Source: Synechococcus sp. BIOS-U3-1 (GTDB lineage: Bacteria; Cyanobacteriota; Cyanobacteriia; PCC-6307; Cyanobiaceae). From it: a stretch of 64,000 nucleotides of DNA. Both the position numbers and the translations under genes were made by a program. Shown piece after piece: positions 9,284-18,181 of this stretch. The stretch is from contig NZ_CP047936.1 in NCBI RefSeq assembly GCF_014279975.1, forward strand, positions 1,860,001 to 1,924,000. The letters are read 5' to 3'. The notes below the pieces were generated by a model that worked only from the letters and a program-made list of their open reading frames with translations, was not told the origin of the DNA and ran no database searches. Position 1 is the stretch's first letter. The number at the start of each line of letters is the position of its first letter.

Positions 9284-9945
9284 GCAACAGCAATCTCGAC
9301 CAAACGGCAGCAGAACTGGGCATGGGAGGCAACCTTGCCCCTGAGCGCGACGATGCTGGCTACCGCAAACGCATGGAGCGACGCCAAGAGGTGCAACGCC
9401 AGCGGGTCGAGGAGCGCAACAAGGAGAAAGGATTGATCCTGGTGTTCACCGGGCATGGCAAGGGCAAGACCACCGCAGGCCTAGGACTCGTGCTTCGCAC
9501 CCTCGGGCATGGTGAACGGGTGGCGGTGGTGCAGTTCATCAAGGGTGGTTGGGAACCGGGTGAAGCCAGGGCCCTGAAAGTCTTCGGCGACCAGATCTGC
9601 TGGCATGCACTGGGGGAAGGATTCACCTGGGAAACTCAGGACCGCCAACGAGATCAACAACTGGTTCAAGAGGCCTGGCAAACCGCATTGGGCCACCTGC
9701 GTGACGACCGAATCAAGTTGGTTCTGCTGGATGAACTCAACGTGGCGATCAAGCTGGGCTACATCGAACCTGAAATCGTGATCGCTGGCCTGAAGGAGCG
9801 ACCGGAGCTTTGCCATGTGGCCGTCACCGGTCGAGGGGCACCAGCCCCGCTCATCGAAGCAGCCGATCTGGTCACAGAGATGACCTTGAACAAACACCCG
9901 TTCAGAGAGCAGGGTGTCAAAGCTCAGGCTGGCATCGAGTATTGA
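9280..9945 (+). CDS. cobO: Cob(I)yrinic acid a,c-diamide adenosyltransferase
   Basis: This enzyme adenosylates the cobalt of the corrin intermediate using ATP in cobalamin (in cyanobacteria, pseudocobalamin) synthesis. The 221-residue protein has the CobA/CobO P-loop GHGKGKTT at 59-66, the LLDELNVAIK Walker B-like segment, and a C-terminal GRGAP/HPFREQGVKAQ.GIEY end typical of the family. A basic N-terminal helix (RMERRQEVQRQRVEERN) precedes the nucleotide domain. It is translationally coupled to the upstream methyltransferase. Confidence 0.95.
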   Translation: MSNSNLDQTAAELGMGGNLAPERDDAGYRKRMERRQEVQRQRVEERNKEKGLILVFTGHGKGKTTAGLGLVLRTLGHGERVAVVQFIKGGWEPGEARALKVFGDQICWHALGEGFTWETQDRQRDQQLVQEAWQTALGHLRDDRIKLVLLDELNVAIKLGYIEPEIVIAGLKERPELCHVAVTGRGAPAPLIEAADLVTEMTLNKHPFREQGVKAQAGIEY

Positions 9946-9961
9946 TCTTCAGTTCTGACAC

Positions 9962-10147
9962 TCAGTTTTGATCCAGATCGTGTCTGATCAAGCCCGACGC
10001 AGCGGTCAGCACCGACAGACCGCTGACCAGCAGAGCGCGGTGAACGACAGGATCACGCCAACAGGACGGATCCTGACTGGCGCGATCCAGAGCCGAGAGG
10101 GTGAGACGTGCCATTACCGAACTGCGTCCACTGTTTTCGTCAGACAT
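9962..10147 (-). CDS. Short hypothetical protein, 61 residues
   Basis: This small minus-strand frame fills the space between cobO and pyrH. It begins at ATG 10147 without a clear ribosome site. The protein has a polar N-terminus and one moderately hydrophobic segment (HRALLVSGLSVLTAASGLI, about residues 36-54), ending RHDLDQN. I do not recognise it. Composition looks protein-like and there is no better gene on the other strand, but the call is tentative. Confidence 0.45.
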   Translation of the reverse strand: MSDENSGRSSVMARLTLSALDRASQDPSCWRDPVVHRALLVSGLSVLTAASGLIRHDLDQN

Positions 10148-10249
10148 GAAAACTTTGACGTTGCTCTATCCAAGCGGTTGCGCCGCATGCGCGCCAGTGG
10201 CGGGAGCGTCCGATCCTGCTTGCTACTGTCAGCTGGATCAGGTGGATGA

Positions 10250-10957
10250 ATGGCCTACGCGCGTGCACTCCTGAAACTCAGCGGAGAGGCGCTGATGGGA
10301 GACCAGGGGTACGGAATTGATCCAGCCATCGTTCAGTCCATCGCCTCAGACGTTGCCAAAGTGATCGCTGGTGGCACCCAGCTGGCGATTGTGGTGGGCG
10401 GAGGAAACATCTTCCGAGGCCTAAAAGGGTCAGCCGCCGGAATGGATCGAGCCACAGCTGATTACGTGGGCATGCTGGCCACCGTGATGAATGCGATCAC
10501 CCTTCAGGACGGACTGGAACGTGCAGGTGTACCGACCAGGGTGCAGACAGCCATTGGCATGCAGGAAGTCGCAGAGCCTTACATCCGCCGTAAAGCCATC
10601 CGCCATCTTGAGAAAGGACGTGTAGTGGTCTTCGGCGCCGGCTGCGGCAACCCCTTCTTCACCACCGACACCACGGCAGCCCTACGGGCCGCCGAAATCA
10701 ATGCGGATGTGGTGTTCAAGGCCACCAAGGTGGATGGGGTCTATGACAAGGATCCCGCCATCCATGCCGATGCCGTGAAACAGGAACACCTCACTTACCA
10801 ACAGGTCCTGAGCGGCGAACTTGCCGTGATGGACAGCACTGCCATCGCTCTTTGCAAAGACAACAACATCCCGATTGTTGTTTTCAATCTGTTTGAACCT
10901 GGCAACATCGGCAAAGCCGTGGCTGGAGAGCCAATCGGTTCCCGGATCAACAACTGA
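10250..10957 (+). CDS. pyrH: Uridylate (UMP) kinase
   Basis: It phosphorylates UMP to UDP with ATP in pyrimidine nucleotide synthesis. The 235-residue length is standard for the hexameric bacterial enzyme. Visible signatures are [11 protein letters not shown] at the N-terminus, the [10 protein letters not shown] phosphate-binding loop, [11 protein letters not shown], and [13 protein letters not shown]. It stands 8 bases before frr in the pyrH-frr arrangement that is widely conserved in bacteria. Confidence 0.97.
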   Translation: MAYARALLKLSGEALMGDQGYGIDPAIVQSIASDVAKVIAGGTQLAIVVGGGNIFRGLKGSAAGMDRATADYVGMLATVMNAITLQDGLERAGVPTRVQTAIGMQEVAEPYIRRKAIRHLEKGRVVVFGAGCGNPFFTTDTTAALRAAEINADVVFKATKVDGVYDKDPAIHADAVKQEHLTYQQVLSGELAVMDSTAIALCKDNNIPIVVFNLFEPGNIGKAVAGEPIGSRINN

Positions 10958-10965
10958 CAACCGTT

Positions 10966-11514
10966 ATGTCGAAGCAAGACCTCGAAGCGAGCATGCAGAA
11001 GTCGGTGGAATCCACCCAGCGCATGTTCAACACCATCCGAACAGGGCGCGCCAACTCGTCTTTGCTCGATCGCATCTCAGTGGAGTACTACGGCGCCGAC
11101 ACACCACTGAAGTCGTTGGCGACGCTGACAACACCTGACTCACAGACCATCCAGATCCAGCCCTTCGACATCAGCTCCCTGGCGGGGATCGAAAAGGCAA
11201 TCGCCATGAGTGAACTGGGATTCACCCCCAACAACGACGGCAAGATCATCCGCATCAACGTGCCGCCACTGACTGAGGAGCGTCGCAAAGAATTCTGCAA
11301 GCTCGCCTCTAAATATGCGGAGGAAGGCAAGGTAGCCCTGCGCAACATTCGCCGCGACGCCATCGACAAGACCAAGAAACAGGAAAAGGAGGGTGAGTTC
11401 TCCGAAGATCAGAGCCGTGACGAACAGGAGAGCATCCAGAAAACCCTCGAAAAGTTCATCGCTCTGCTGGAGAAACACCTCGCCGATAAGGAGGCCGCCA
11501 TCCTCAAGGTGTGA
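10966..11514 (+). CDS. frr: Ribosome recycling factor
   Basis: With EF-G it splits post-termination ribosomes. The 182-residue protein is the normal length and shows the triple-helix domain sequence pattern, including [18 protein letters not shown], the conserved LTEERRKE stretch, and [12 protein letters not shown]. The stop overlaps the GTG start of the downstream FAD protein (GTGA), so the three genes from pyrH onward are likely one transcript. Confidence 0.97.
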   Translation: MSKQDLEASMQKSVESTQRMFNTIRTGRANSSLLDRISVEYYGADTPLKSLATLTTPDSQTIQIQPFDISSLAGIEKAIAMSELGFTPNNDGKIIRINVPPLTEERRKEFCKLASKYAEEGKVALRNIRRDAIDKTKKQEKEGEFSEDQSRDEQESIQKTLEKFIALLEKHLADKEAAILKV

Positions 11515-12641
11515 TTGAAACCGACGTTGCCGTAATCGGTGCCGGAGCTGCCGGCACTTCAGCTGCATTTCACCTTGCTAACGCGGGGCATTCAGTCACC
11601 ATTCTGGAAGCGGAGTCCGGGGTTCAGATCAAACCCTGCGGTGGAGGCATGGCCTCCTCTGTGCAGAACTGGTTCCCTTTCGATCTCAGTCCAGCGGTTG
11701 ATGATGTGATCCGCCAGGTTGACTTCAGCTGGTGCCTGGAAGATCCCGTTGTTGCCGAACTACCCGGGGAAGCACCGTTTTGGATTGTTCGGCGTGAGCA
11801 TCTGGATTCTTTACTGCTTGCGCAGGCAGTAAGTGCCGGTGCCTCCATTCAAAGGCCATGTCGTGTGACAACACTCGAACGCACCGGCGAGTGCTGGACA
11901 CTCAAAGCGGAACAAGGATCTCCTGTTCAGGCCAGAGCCGTTGTGATCGCTGATGGCTCTGGGTCTCCCTGGCCGCAACAAGTCGGCATCGGCCCCAGCT
12001 CACTACATATGGCAAGCACGCTGTCGGTTCGCCTGGAGGGACACGGAACGCTCCCCCCTGGAACAGCACGCTTCGAATTCGGACTGGTGCACCATGGGTT
12101 CGCCTGGGCTTTCCCGCTGGCAGACGGGATCAATGTTGGAGTGGGCACCTTCATCGGTCGTGATGTCACCGATTCGGAGACGATCCTGAGTGCACTACTA
12201 CCTGACCTTGGCTTTTCTGCCGATGCAGGTCTTCGGCAGCAAGCCAACCTGAGGGTCTGGAACGGTCACAGCGCACTCCATGCCAACGGGATCGTGGCGG
12301 TCGGCGATGCCGCATCTCTCTGCGATCCGTTCCTTGCAGAGGGATTGCGACCGGCTCTGATGAGCGGCTGCGAAGCTGCAAAGCACCTTGACCGCTGGCT
12401 GAATGGTGAAGAGCAATCCCTTCAGGGTTACTCCAAGGCGATGAGACAGCGCTGGGGCGACTCCATGGCCTGGGGTCGTCGGATCGCACAAGTGTTCTAC
12501 CGCTTCCCCGGTGTGGGCTATCAGCTGGGAGTTAAACGACCGACGGCTCCTAGACGGATCGCCCAGATCCTCTCAGGCGAGATGGGATATGGCGATATCG
12601 CGCAGCGTGTCATTCGCCGACTGCTGCTGCAGCGCAACTAA
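11511..12641 (+). CDS. FAD-dependent reductase, geranylgeranyl reductase-like
   Basis: This 376-residue protein begins at GTG 11511, overlapping the frr stop. It opens with the FAD-binding GxGxxG loop [13 protein letters not shown] and an acidic strand end (ILEAESG), followed by KPCGGGMAS, which resembles the geranylgeranyl reductase family. The second FAD site is [20 protein letters not shown]. ChlP itself is longer and different, so the substrate (an isoprenoid or other lipid) is unknown. It overlaps the photolyase tail to tail by four bases. Confidence 0.85.
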   Translation: MIETDVAVIGAGAAGTSAAFHLANAGHSVTILEAESGVQIKPCGGGMASSVQNWFPFDLSPAVDDVIRQVDFSWCLEDPVVAELPGEAPFWIVRREHLDSLLLAQAVSAGASIQRPCRVTTLERTGECWTLKAEQGSPVQARAVVIADGSGSPWPQQVGIGPSSLHMASTLSVRLEGHGTLPPGTARFEFGLVHHGFAWAFPLADGINVGVGTFIGRDVTDSETILSALLPDLGFSADAGLRQQANLRVWNGHSALHANGIVAVGDAASLCDPFLAEGLRPALMSGCEAAKHLDRWLNGEEQSLQGYSKAMRQRWGDSMAWGRRIAQVFYRFPGVGYQLGVKRPTAPRRIAQILSGEMGYGDIAQRVIRRLLLQRN

Positions 12642-14104
12642 AGATCGAATGCCAGCTGCTGCACGGATGGATCACTCATGCCGCGACGTGATCGTCGTCG
12701 AGAGGATGCCGGCAGACCGGCACGCCTAGAGCCATGTCGCCGCTGAATGACATCGGCATGATGATCAAATCCGGCTGAACGTCTGATCGCAAAGATCCTG
12801 TCTTTAGCTTGTCTCGCCGAATCGGCACAATCCACGATCGGCATCACGCCGTTGAACGCCCAGGGTTCATGAAGATGCACCACGGGAACATCCGCCAGTT
12901 CCGGACACCAACGGCGGATGAACACCCCATCCTGATCATGGTCACGACCCTGCTTGATCGGGTTGTAGATCCTGATTGTGTTGATAGAGGTGCTGCCCGA
13001 CTGCATCTGGCACTGACTCCAGTGAATTCCTGGTTCGTAATCCACAAACAGACGTGCAAGGTGCAGACCGCTATCCCTCCAGGGCAACCAGAGGTTGTAG
13101 CTCGCAAATGACATCAACATTGCCCGCATCCGGAAGTTGATCCACCCATTGGCTCTTAAGGCCCGCATACAGGCATCCACGAAAGGCACGCCGGTACAGC
13201 CGTGGGCCCAGGCCGCCAAACGCTCGACATCAGGAGTACGGAGATCACGCATGAAAGGGTGAAAGTCCTGCCACTCGATCGATGGCTGATCCTCGAGCTT
13301 CTGAATGAAATGACAGTGCCAGTGAAGCCTCGACCCAAAACTGCGCGCCCCGCGTCCCTGAATCCCACGACTGCGCTGAAGAACCTCTCGCATGGATAGA
13401 CAACCCCAAGTGAGATAAGTGGAGAGCCTGGAACACCCCACGAAGGCTTTGTTCGGGCTGGAAATAGAGCGGCAATAGTGCTCCACTCGTTGGTCGAGAA
13501 AATGCTGGAGTTCGTTCAGACCGGCATGACGGCCACCATGCTGGCGATGGGGGCAAGGATCAGGCTCGAGTCCAAGTTCAGCGGCCGTCGGCAGTTCACC
13601 AGGCGAGACACCCTGCAAAGGCTCGAGATGACTAGGAGCAGCCGTAATCGGTTCCGCCATGCGCTCTTCCCAGCGCCGGGCCCATCCACCACGAGTGCGT
13701 AACGGGCGGATCACTCCAAACTGCGGAATCTGCTGCCAGGGAACGCTGCGCTCCTTGGCCCACGCAGCGACCCGCCTATCTCTGGCGTAGGTCCAGTCGT
13801 TGCCGGTCTCTTCATGACTCCATAGGCCCTCTACACCAAGCTGGCGCCTGGCACGTTCCAGCACCTCCACCGCGTCCCCGCAGCGAATAACCAACGGCTG
13901 TCCAATAGCAGCCATCGACTTTTGGAGATCGAGCAGAGCTTCCCTACAGAACTCCCATTGACGACCTGAGGCATCGCGCTGGAGCCAGAAATCAGGCTCA
14001 ACGATGTAAAGAGGCAACACATCTCCAAGAGCCAATGCTTGGATCAGCGGCCTGTGATCCTCCAGCCGCAAGTCGCGCTTGAACCAAACCAGCTGCAACC
14101 CCAT
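12638..14104 (-). CDS. Cryptochrome/photolyase family flavoprotein
   Basis: The 488-residue protein has the N-terminal antenna domain (LVWFKRDLRLEDH...) and the C-terminal FAD domain with SRLSTYLTWGCLS and NGWINFRMRAMLMSF. Compared with E. coli CPD photolyase, the GTDAxPYFRIFNP region reads GSTSINTIRIYNP and the helix before it is RLHWHCHFIQKLED. These fit the divergent proteobacterial/cyanobacterial photolyase-like branch more than class I CPD photolyase. The basic tail ends in QLAFDL, which resembles a sliding-clamp-binding hexapeptide. Light-driven DNA repair or signalling is inferred. Confidence 0.88.
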   Translation of the reverse strand: MGLQLVWFKRDLRLEDHRPLIQALALGDVLPLYIVEPDFWLQRDASGRQWEFCREALLDLQKSMAAIGQPLVIRCGDAVEVLERARRQLGVEGLWSHEETGNDWTYARDRRVAAWAKERSVPWQQIPQFGVIRPLRTRGGWARRWEERMAEPITAAPSHLEPLQGVSPGELPTAAELGLEPDPCPHRQHGGRHAGLNELQHFLDQRVEHYCRSISSPNKAFVGCSRLSTYLTWGCLSMREVLQRSRGIQGRGARSFGSRLHWHCHFIQKLEDQPSIEWQDFHPFMRDLRTPDVERLAAWAHGCTGVPFVDACMRALRANGWINFRMRAMLMSFASYNLWLPWRDSGLHLARLFVDYEPGIHWSQCQMQSGSTSINTIRIYNPIKQGRDHDQDGVFIRRWCPELADVPVVHLHEPWAFNGVMPIVDCADSARQAKDRIFAIRRSAGFDHHADVIQRRHGSRRAGLPASSRRRSRRGMSDPSVQQLAFDL

Positions 14105-14153
14105 CGACGACGGAACAGCTCAAAAGACTCTGAAGAACCTAATCAGATTGAGA

Positions 14154-14540
14154 TCAGACCTGGGTTGCAATCTTCAGATCACGCAGACGGGCGTCAACGG
14201 AAGCCAGCAGTTCAATGGCAAACATGGGTGACTCCTGAACGGCAAACAGGAATTTCTCGCGGTTCATCTCGATCAATCGGCAATCGGTTTCGGCCTGTGC
14301 CGTGCCAAGCCGGCGATGGCCTTCCATCACCAACGCGCCGGCACCAAAGACGTTGCCTGCCTCGATCAGTTCATATCCCTGCTGTCCGTTTTCGTTGGTC
14401 CAGGTCAGTCGAATCGTGCCCTCGAGCACACCGAACATCGATGCACCTGGGTCGTCAGCCTTGAAGATGACATCACCGGTCTTGACGCCGTGCACCTCAC
14501 TCTTCTGAGCAAGGGCACGCATGGTATCGAGGGCATTCAC
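14154..14540 (-). CDS. Stand-alone cyclic nucleotide-binding (CRP-like) domain protein
   Basis: The 128-residue protein contains only the beta-barrel of the CRP/FNR family: GDVIFKADDPGASMFGVLEGTI, then GNVFGAGALVMEGHRR and ending in a helix. The usual phosphate-binding cassette (FGE.AL....R.A) is degenerate (FGAGALVMEGHRRLGTA), so cyclic nucleotide binding is uncertain. No helix-turn-helix follows, so it is not a DNA-binding regulator by itself. It lies 28 bases downstream of the transaldolase gene and probably shares its transcript. Confidence 0.82.
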   Translation of the reverse strand: MNALDTMRALAQKSEVHGVKTGDVIFKADDPGASMFGVLEGTIRLTWTNENGQQGYELIEAGNVFGAGALVMEGHRRLGTAQAETDCRLIEMNREKFLFAVQESPMFAIELLASVDARLRDLKIATQV

Positions 14541-14568
14541 GGACCAACAGTCAGAGACAACAGGACGA

Positions 14569-15741
14569 TCAAGCTCTGGTCAGTGACAGAGCAGATCCGA
14601 AGCCACTGCGCACTTCCTCCTGAGTGAGCCTGCCGTCATGATCTGCATCCAGAGCGTCGAACACAGCATCACTTCCAAGCCACTCATCACGAGTAATGCA
14701 GCCGTCACCATTCATGTCATTGAGCATGAAGATCTCCTGCACGGCATGACCGAAGGCCTGACCACCTTCGAGCTCCGCCAGTCGATGGGCCAGCATGCTT
14801 TCCAGCGTTTCAATCGCCTTGCTGAAGCCCTTGATACCTTCACCAAGTTTGTCCGTGGCCATGCGATCAGAGGCCATCAGGCTGTCGAACTGCTCTTTCT
14901 CCACATGGATCTGTGCTTCGCTACTGGACGGATTGGCCGCATCGAGTTTTTGGTTGAGCGTGGCCTCACTGGAACGCAACTGATCGAGCAACTTGGGTGA
15001 AATGGTGAGCAGATCGCAACCAGCAAGCTCGGTAATTTCATCGATGTTGCGGAAACTGGCCCCCATCACCTCGGTCTTATAGCCATGAGTCTTGAAGTAG
15101 TTGAAGATTCTGGTGACAGACAAGACACCGGGATCCTCTGGACCGGGATAAGAGTCCCTCCCTGTGTCGGCTTTGTACCAGTCGAGGATGCGGCCAACAA
15201 AAGGCGAAACGAGAGTGACGCCGGCTTCAGCACAGGCAGCCGCCTGAGCGAAGCCGAACAGGAGAGTGAGGTTGCAGTGAATCCCTTCCCGCTCAAGAAT
15301 TTCAGCGGCTTTGATGCCCTCCCAGGTGGAAGCAATCTTGATCAGGACACGATCGTTACTGATGCCGGCGTCGTTGTAAAGGCGAATGAGCTTGCGGCCC
15401 TTTTCAATGGTGGCGTCGGTGTCGTAACTGAGCCGAGCATCAACCTCGGTGGACACGCGCCGGGGAACGATCTTGAGAATCTCCTTGCCAAAAATCACGC
15501 TGATCTCATCAAGCGCCTCCCGCACCACTGTCTCGACGGGCGCACTGTCGCCGATCAGACGACGAGAGGATCGCAAGGCCTCGTCGATCAGGCTTTGATA
15601 GGCAGGGATCTGAGCAGCTGCAAGGATCAAGGAGGGATTGGTGGTGGCATCCCGTGGCGTGAACTTGCGAATCGCTTCGAGATCACCCGTGTCTGCCACA
15701 ACGACGGTCATCGCAGAGAGCTGCTCAAGAAGAGTTGCCAT
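14569..15741 (-). CDS. tal: Transaldolase with C-terminal EF-hand pair
   Basis: It interconverts sedoheptulose-7-P plus glyceraldehyde-3-P and erythrose-4-P plus fructose-6-P in the pentose phosphate pathway. The catalytic core covers about residues 1-325: D31 in [12 protein letters not shown] and the Schiff-base lysine K135 in [12 protein letters not shown]. The protein is 390 residues, longer than the usual ~317-335, because of a tail with two canonical 12-residue EF-hand loops at 342-353 ([12 protein letters not shown]) and 365-376 ([12 protein letters not shown]). Calcium control is inferred. The ATG follows AGGGAT. The downstream gene is a cyclic-nucleotide-binding-fold protein. Confidence 0.95.
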   Translation of the reverse strand: MATLLEQLSAMTVVVADTGDLEAIRKFTPRDATTNPSLILAAAQIPAYQSLIDEALRSSRRLIGDSAPVETVVREALDEISVIFGKEILKIVPRRVSTEVDARLSYDTDATIEKGRKLIRLYNDAGISNDRVLIKIASTWEGIKAAEILEREGIHCNLTLLFGFAQAAACAEAGVTLVSPFVGRILDWYKADTGRDSYPGPEDPGVLSVTRIFNYFKTHGYKTEVMGASFRNIDEITELAGCDLLTISPKLLDQLRSSEATLNQKLDAANPSSSEAQIHVEKEQFDSLMASDRMATDKLGEGIKGFSKAIETLESMLAHRLAELEGGQAFGHAVQEIFMLNDMNGDGCITRDEWLGSDAVFDALDADHDGRLTQEEVRSGFGSALSLTRA

Positions 15742-15833
15742 ATCCCTAAAGGCTTATTACTTGTAACGTAGCTGCGTTTTGGGAGCTGGCATCCCACTGA
15801 AAAGTTCAGCGGGAGACGGGCACTTTCAGCGCT

Positions 15834-17639
15834 TCACCCGGGTTGCTCCGAAGCCGAAGTGAGTGCCGTGCTGGGAGGGATCTTTTCGATCACTAACAGA
15901 CCGTCGATGATTGATTTGGCGACTGGAAGAGCCACCGTGGATCCATAGGCATTGTCTCCCTGAGGCTCATCCACCACTACCAGCACGACGTAGCGCGGAT
16001 CATCGACGGGGAGGGTCGCCACAAAACTGCAGATCAGAGCGCCGGGAACGTAAACACCATTGAGGGCTTTCTGAGCCGTGCCGGTCTTGCCACCGATGCG
16101 GTATCCCGGTGTTCTGACGCCCTTGCCGCTTCCTTTCTCAACGACTGATTCCATCCAGGACATCACGGTTCGGGTGACCTCAGGTTTCAGCAGTGGCTTG
16201 CCTTGGCGTGATCCAGGCGGAGCCAGCGCATCGCCGGCTCTCAATCCTCGGGTGATGTGAGGGCTAACAAGACGACCGCCATTAGCGAGCAAGGCGTGCA
16301 GCTGCACCAGTTTCAACGGTGTCAGAGAGAATCCCTGCCCGAAAGACGCCGTGGCTGGCTCGATCGGCTGGGTCGTGAACTGCTCCTTGGTCTTGAGCTG
16401 ACCAGCAACCGCTCCGGGAAGGTCGGTATCGGGCCGTGCATCCAGACCGAGGCGGCTCAACCAGTCCCAGTAGGTCGAGGAGGGCAGATTGCGCATGGCC
16501 TGGACCATGCCGACGTTGCTGGACACCTGCAGCACCGTGGGGAAGTCGATCAGACCATTGGCACGCCGGTCATGATTATTGATTGGCCATCCACCGATCG
16601 TGACAGAACCGCTGTCCTGAACACGTCCTGTGGTCTGAATTGCATTTTCCTGAAGAGCCAGCGCCAGGTTGATGGGCTTGAACGTGGACCCAGGTTCATA
16701 AAGATCCTGAACCGACCATTCGCGGAAACGACCTGCCGGAAAACTCCAATAGCTGTTTGGGTCGTAAGTCGGCAGAGAAGCCAGCGCCAACAACTCACCA
16801 TTGGTGACGTCCATGACAATCGCTACACCTTTCTTCGCCTTCCAGGTTTTGATCTGAGCAGACAGAGCCTTGGCAGCAACGGCTTGGAGACGAGCATCGA
16901 GCGTGAGCTGAAGTCTCAGGTCATCTCCAAAGAAGACTCCGGCATCGAGATTGTCGGGAAGCGGAGTGCCATCGGCTCCTCTCCGAAGACTTCTGGCCTG
17001 TTCATGACGTTGCAGTTCATCGTGTCGGCTTTGTTCAAGCCCTGCTTGAGGTTCTCGATCCTGATTGAGAAAGCCGACCACATTGGCGAAAAGATCACCC
17101 TGGGGATAAACGCGGTAGGGATAGGACTCCAGGTCAACTCCAGAGATGCCAGCGGAACGAATCCTCGATGCAGTCTCGGGATCCAGCCCTTCCATCAACT
17201 TGATGCCGGAGGGACGATCGCCAATTCTCTTGAGGATCTCGCCCTCGGTGAGTGTCAGCAAAGGAGCTAGACGTGCGGCCACATCGGCAGAAGGGCGAAT
17301 GAGAGTTGGAGCATCGCCTGGAAGATTGAAGTAACGCGGATGTAGCCAGAGCCGATAGCGCTCTTCGTCAAGAGCGACAAGGCGTCCGGTGCGATCCACA
17401 ATCGGACGACGAGTCCCTAGCGGCTTCGTGCGCTGGGTTTGCACTGATCGCGCACGGCCTTCAAGCTCGCTGGCCTGAAACACCTGCAACCAGGCCATTC
17501 GTCCCATCAGACCAACAAGACCCAGACACAAAAGCACGAAAACAGATCGCATTCGTCCTGCAGGGACTGGCTCCAGAGGCACAACCCTCCTGCGCTGGCG
17601 ACTGGCTCCTGGCTGGTTGGGCTTGGCGGAACGGCCCAT
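15834..17639 (-). CDS. ftsI: Septal peptidoglycan transpeptidase (PBP3/FtsI type)
   Basis: It cross-links peptidoglycan at the division septum. The 601-residue protein has a basic cytoplasmic N-terminus, one membrane helix (about residues 32-50), the PBP dimerisation domain, and the transpeptidase domain with STFK at 318-321, SSN at 373-375 and KTGTA near 510. ATG at 17639 is preferred; an in-frame TTG sits one codon earlier, directly after the upstream stop. The FtsL-like gene just upstream supports a cell division operon, although mraY and mur genes are not alongside. Confidence 0.95.
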   Translation of the reverse strand: MGRSAKPNQPGASRQRRRVVPLEPVPAGRMRSVFVLLCLGLVGLMGRMAWLQVFQASELEGRARSVQTQRTKPLGTRRPIVDRTGRLVALDEERYRLWLHPRYFNLPGDAPTLIRPSADVAARLAPLLTLTEGEILKRIGDRPSGIKLMEGLDPETASRIRSAGISGVDLESYPYRVYPQGDLFANVVGFLNQDREPQAGLEQSRHDELQRHEQARSLRRGADGTPLPDNLDAGVFFGDDLRLQLTLDARLQAVAAKALSAQIKTWKAKKGVAIVMDVTNGELLALASLPTYDPNSYWSFPAGRFREWSVQDLYEPGSTFKPINLALALQENAIQTTGRVQDSGSVTIGGWPINNHDRRANGLIDFPTVLQVSSNVGMVQAMRNLPSSTYWDWLSRLGLDARPDTDLPGAVAGQLKTKEQFTTQPIEPATASFGQGFSLTPLKLVQLHALLANGGRLVSPHITRGLRAGDALAPPGSRQGKPLLKPEVTRTVMSWMESVVEKGSGKGVRTPGYRIGGKTGTAQKALNGVYVPGALICSFVATLPVDDPRYVVLVVVDEPQGDNAYGSTVALPVAKSIIDGLLVIEKIPPSTALTSASEQPG

Positions 17640-17642
17640 CAA

Positions 17643-18104
17643 TCAGTAGCCGTGATGAATGGTGCGCTCCATGAGCGAGCCAAGCATGGCCAGGTGGTCA
17701 ATCCCTGACTTTGTAGACGCCGATGAGGGACGTTCGAGATACACCAGATTGGCCACAGTGGTGGGAACCATCTGCTTAGGGGTTTGTGAACGCTCCAGCA
17801 AATGACGTTCAAGCATGGCCGTGGATTCGGTCAGACGATGGGCTAAATCCCGGGTCATTTCAAGCTGACGGAAGGCCATTGTCCACTGGTGCTGCCAGTG
17901 CAGCGTGAGCCCACTGAGCACAAGAACTGCTGCGAATACTCCGATCAGGCTGCCGTCTGCAGTGCGATGCAGACCCGCAAGCAGAGGAGACTTGCGAGCG
18001 ACACGACGTGCAGAGAGCGACCCCTGAATGACCTCGAACGGACTACTAGAGGCCGGACGTTGCGCGGAAGACGGTTGTGACTGCGGAACCGCGACCACGG
18101 ACAA
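17643..18104 (-). CDS. FtsL-like single-pass membrane protein
   Basis: The 153-residue protein has a basic cytoplasmic N-terminus, one membrane helix (about residues 52-70, SLIGVFAAVLVLSGLTLHW), then a short heptad-like helix (FRQLEMTRDLAHRLTESTAMLERHL) and a polar tail. This architecture, and its position immediately before ftsI (stop three bases from the ATG), match the weakly conserved FtsL division protein. Sequence similarity alone is not enough to be sure. The start is TTG at 18104 or GTG two codons later. Confidence 0.65.
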   Translation of the reverse strand: MSVVAVPQSQPSSAQRPASSSPFEVIQGSLSARRVARKSPLLAGLHRTADGSLIGVFAAVLVLSGLTLHWQHQWTMAFRQLEMTRDLAHRLTESTAMLERHLLERSQTPKQMVPTTVANLVYLERPSSASTKSGIDHLAMLGSLMERTIHHGY

Positions 18105-18181
18105 GGTTGATCAATGCGCCAGTGAACCACCTGAGGGAGGACATCGCAAGCCTGAAACCTTGACCAGGACTGAAGATTGGA

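Noticed and set aside
12809-13111. Open frames on the strand opposite the photolyase
   Set aside because: Shadow frames of a well-supported gene, with no ribosome site or family match.
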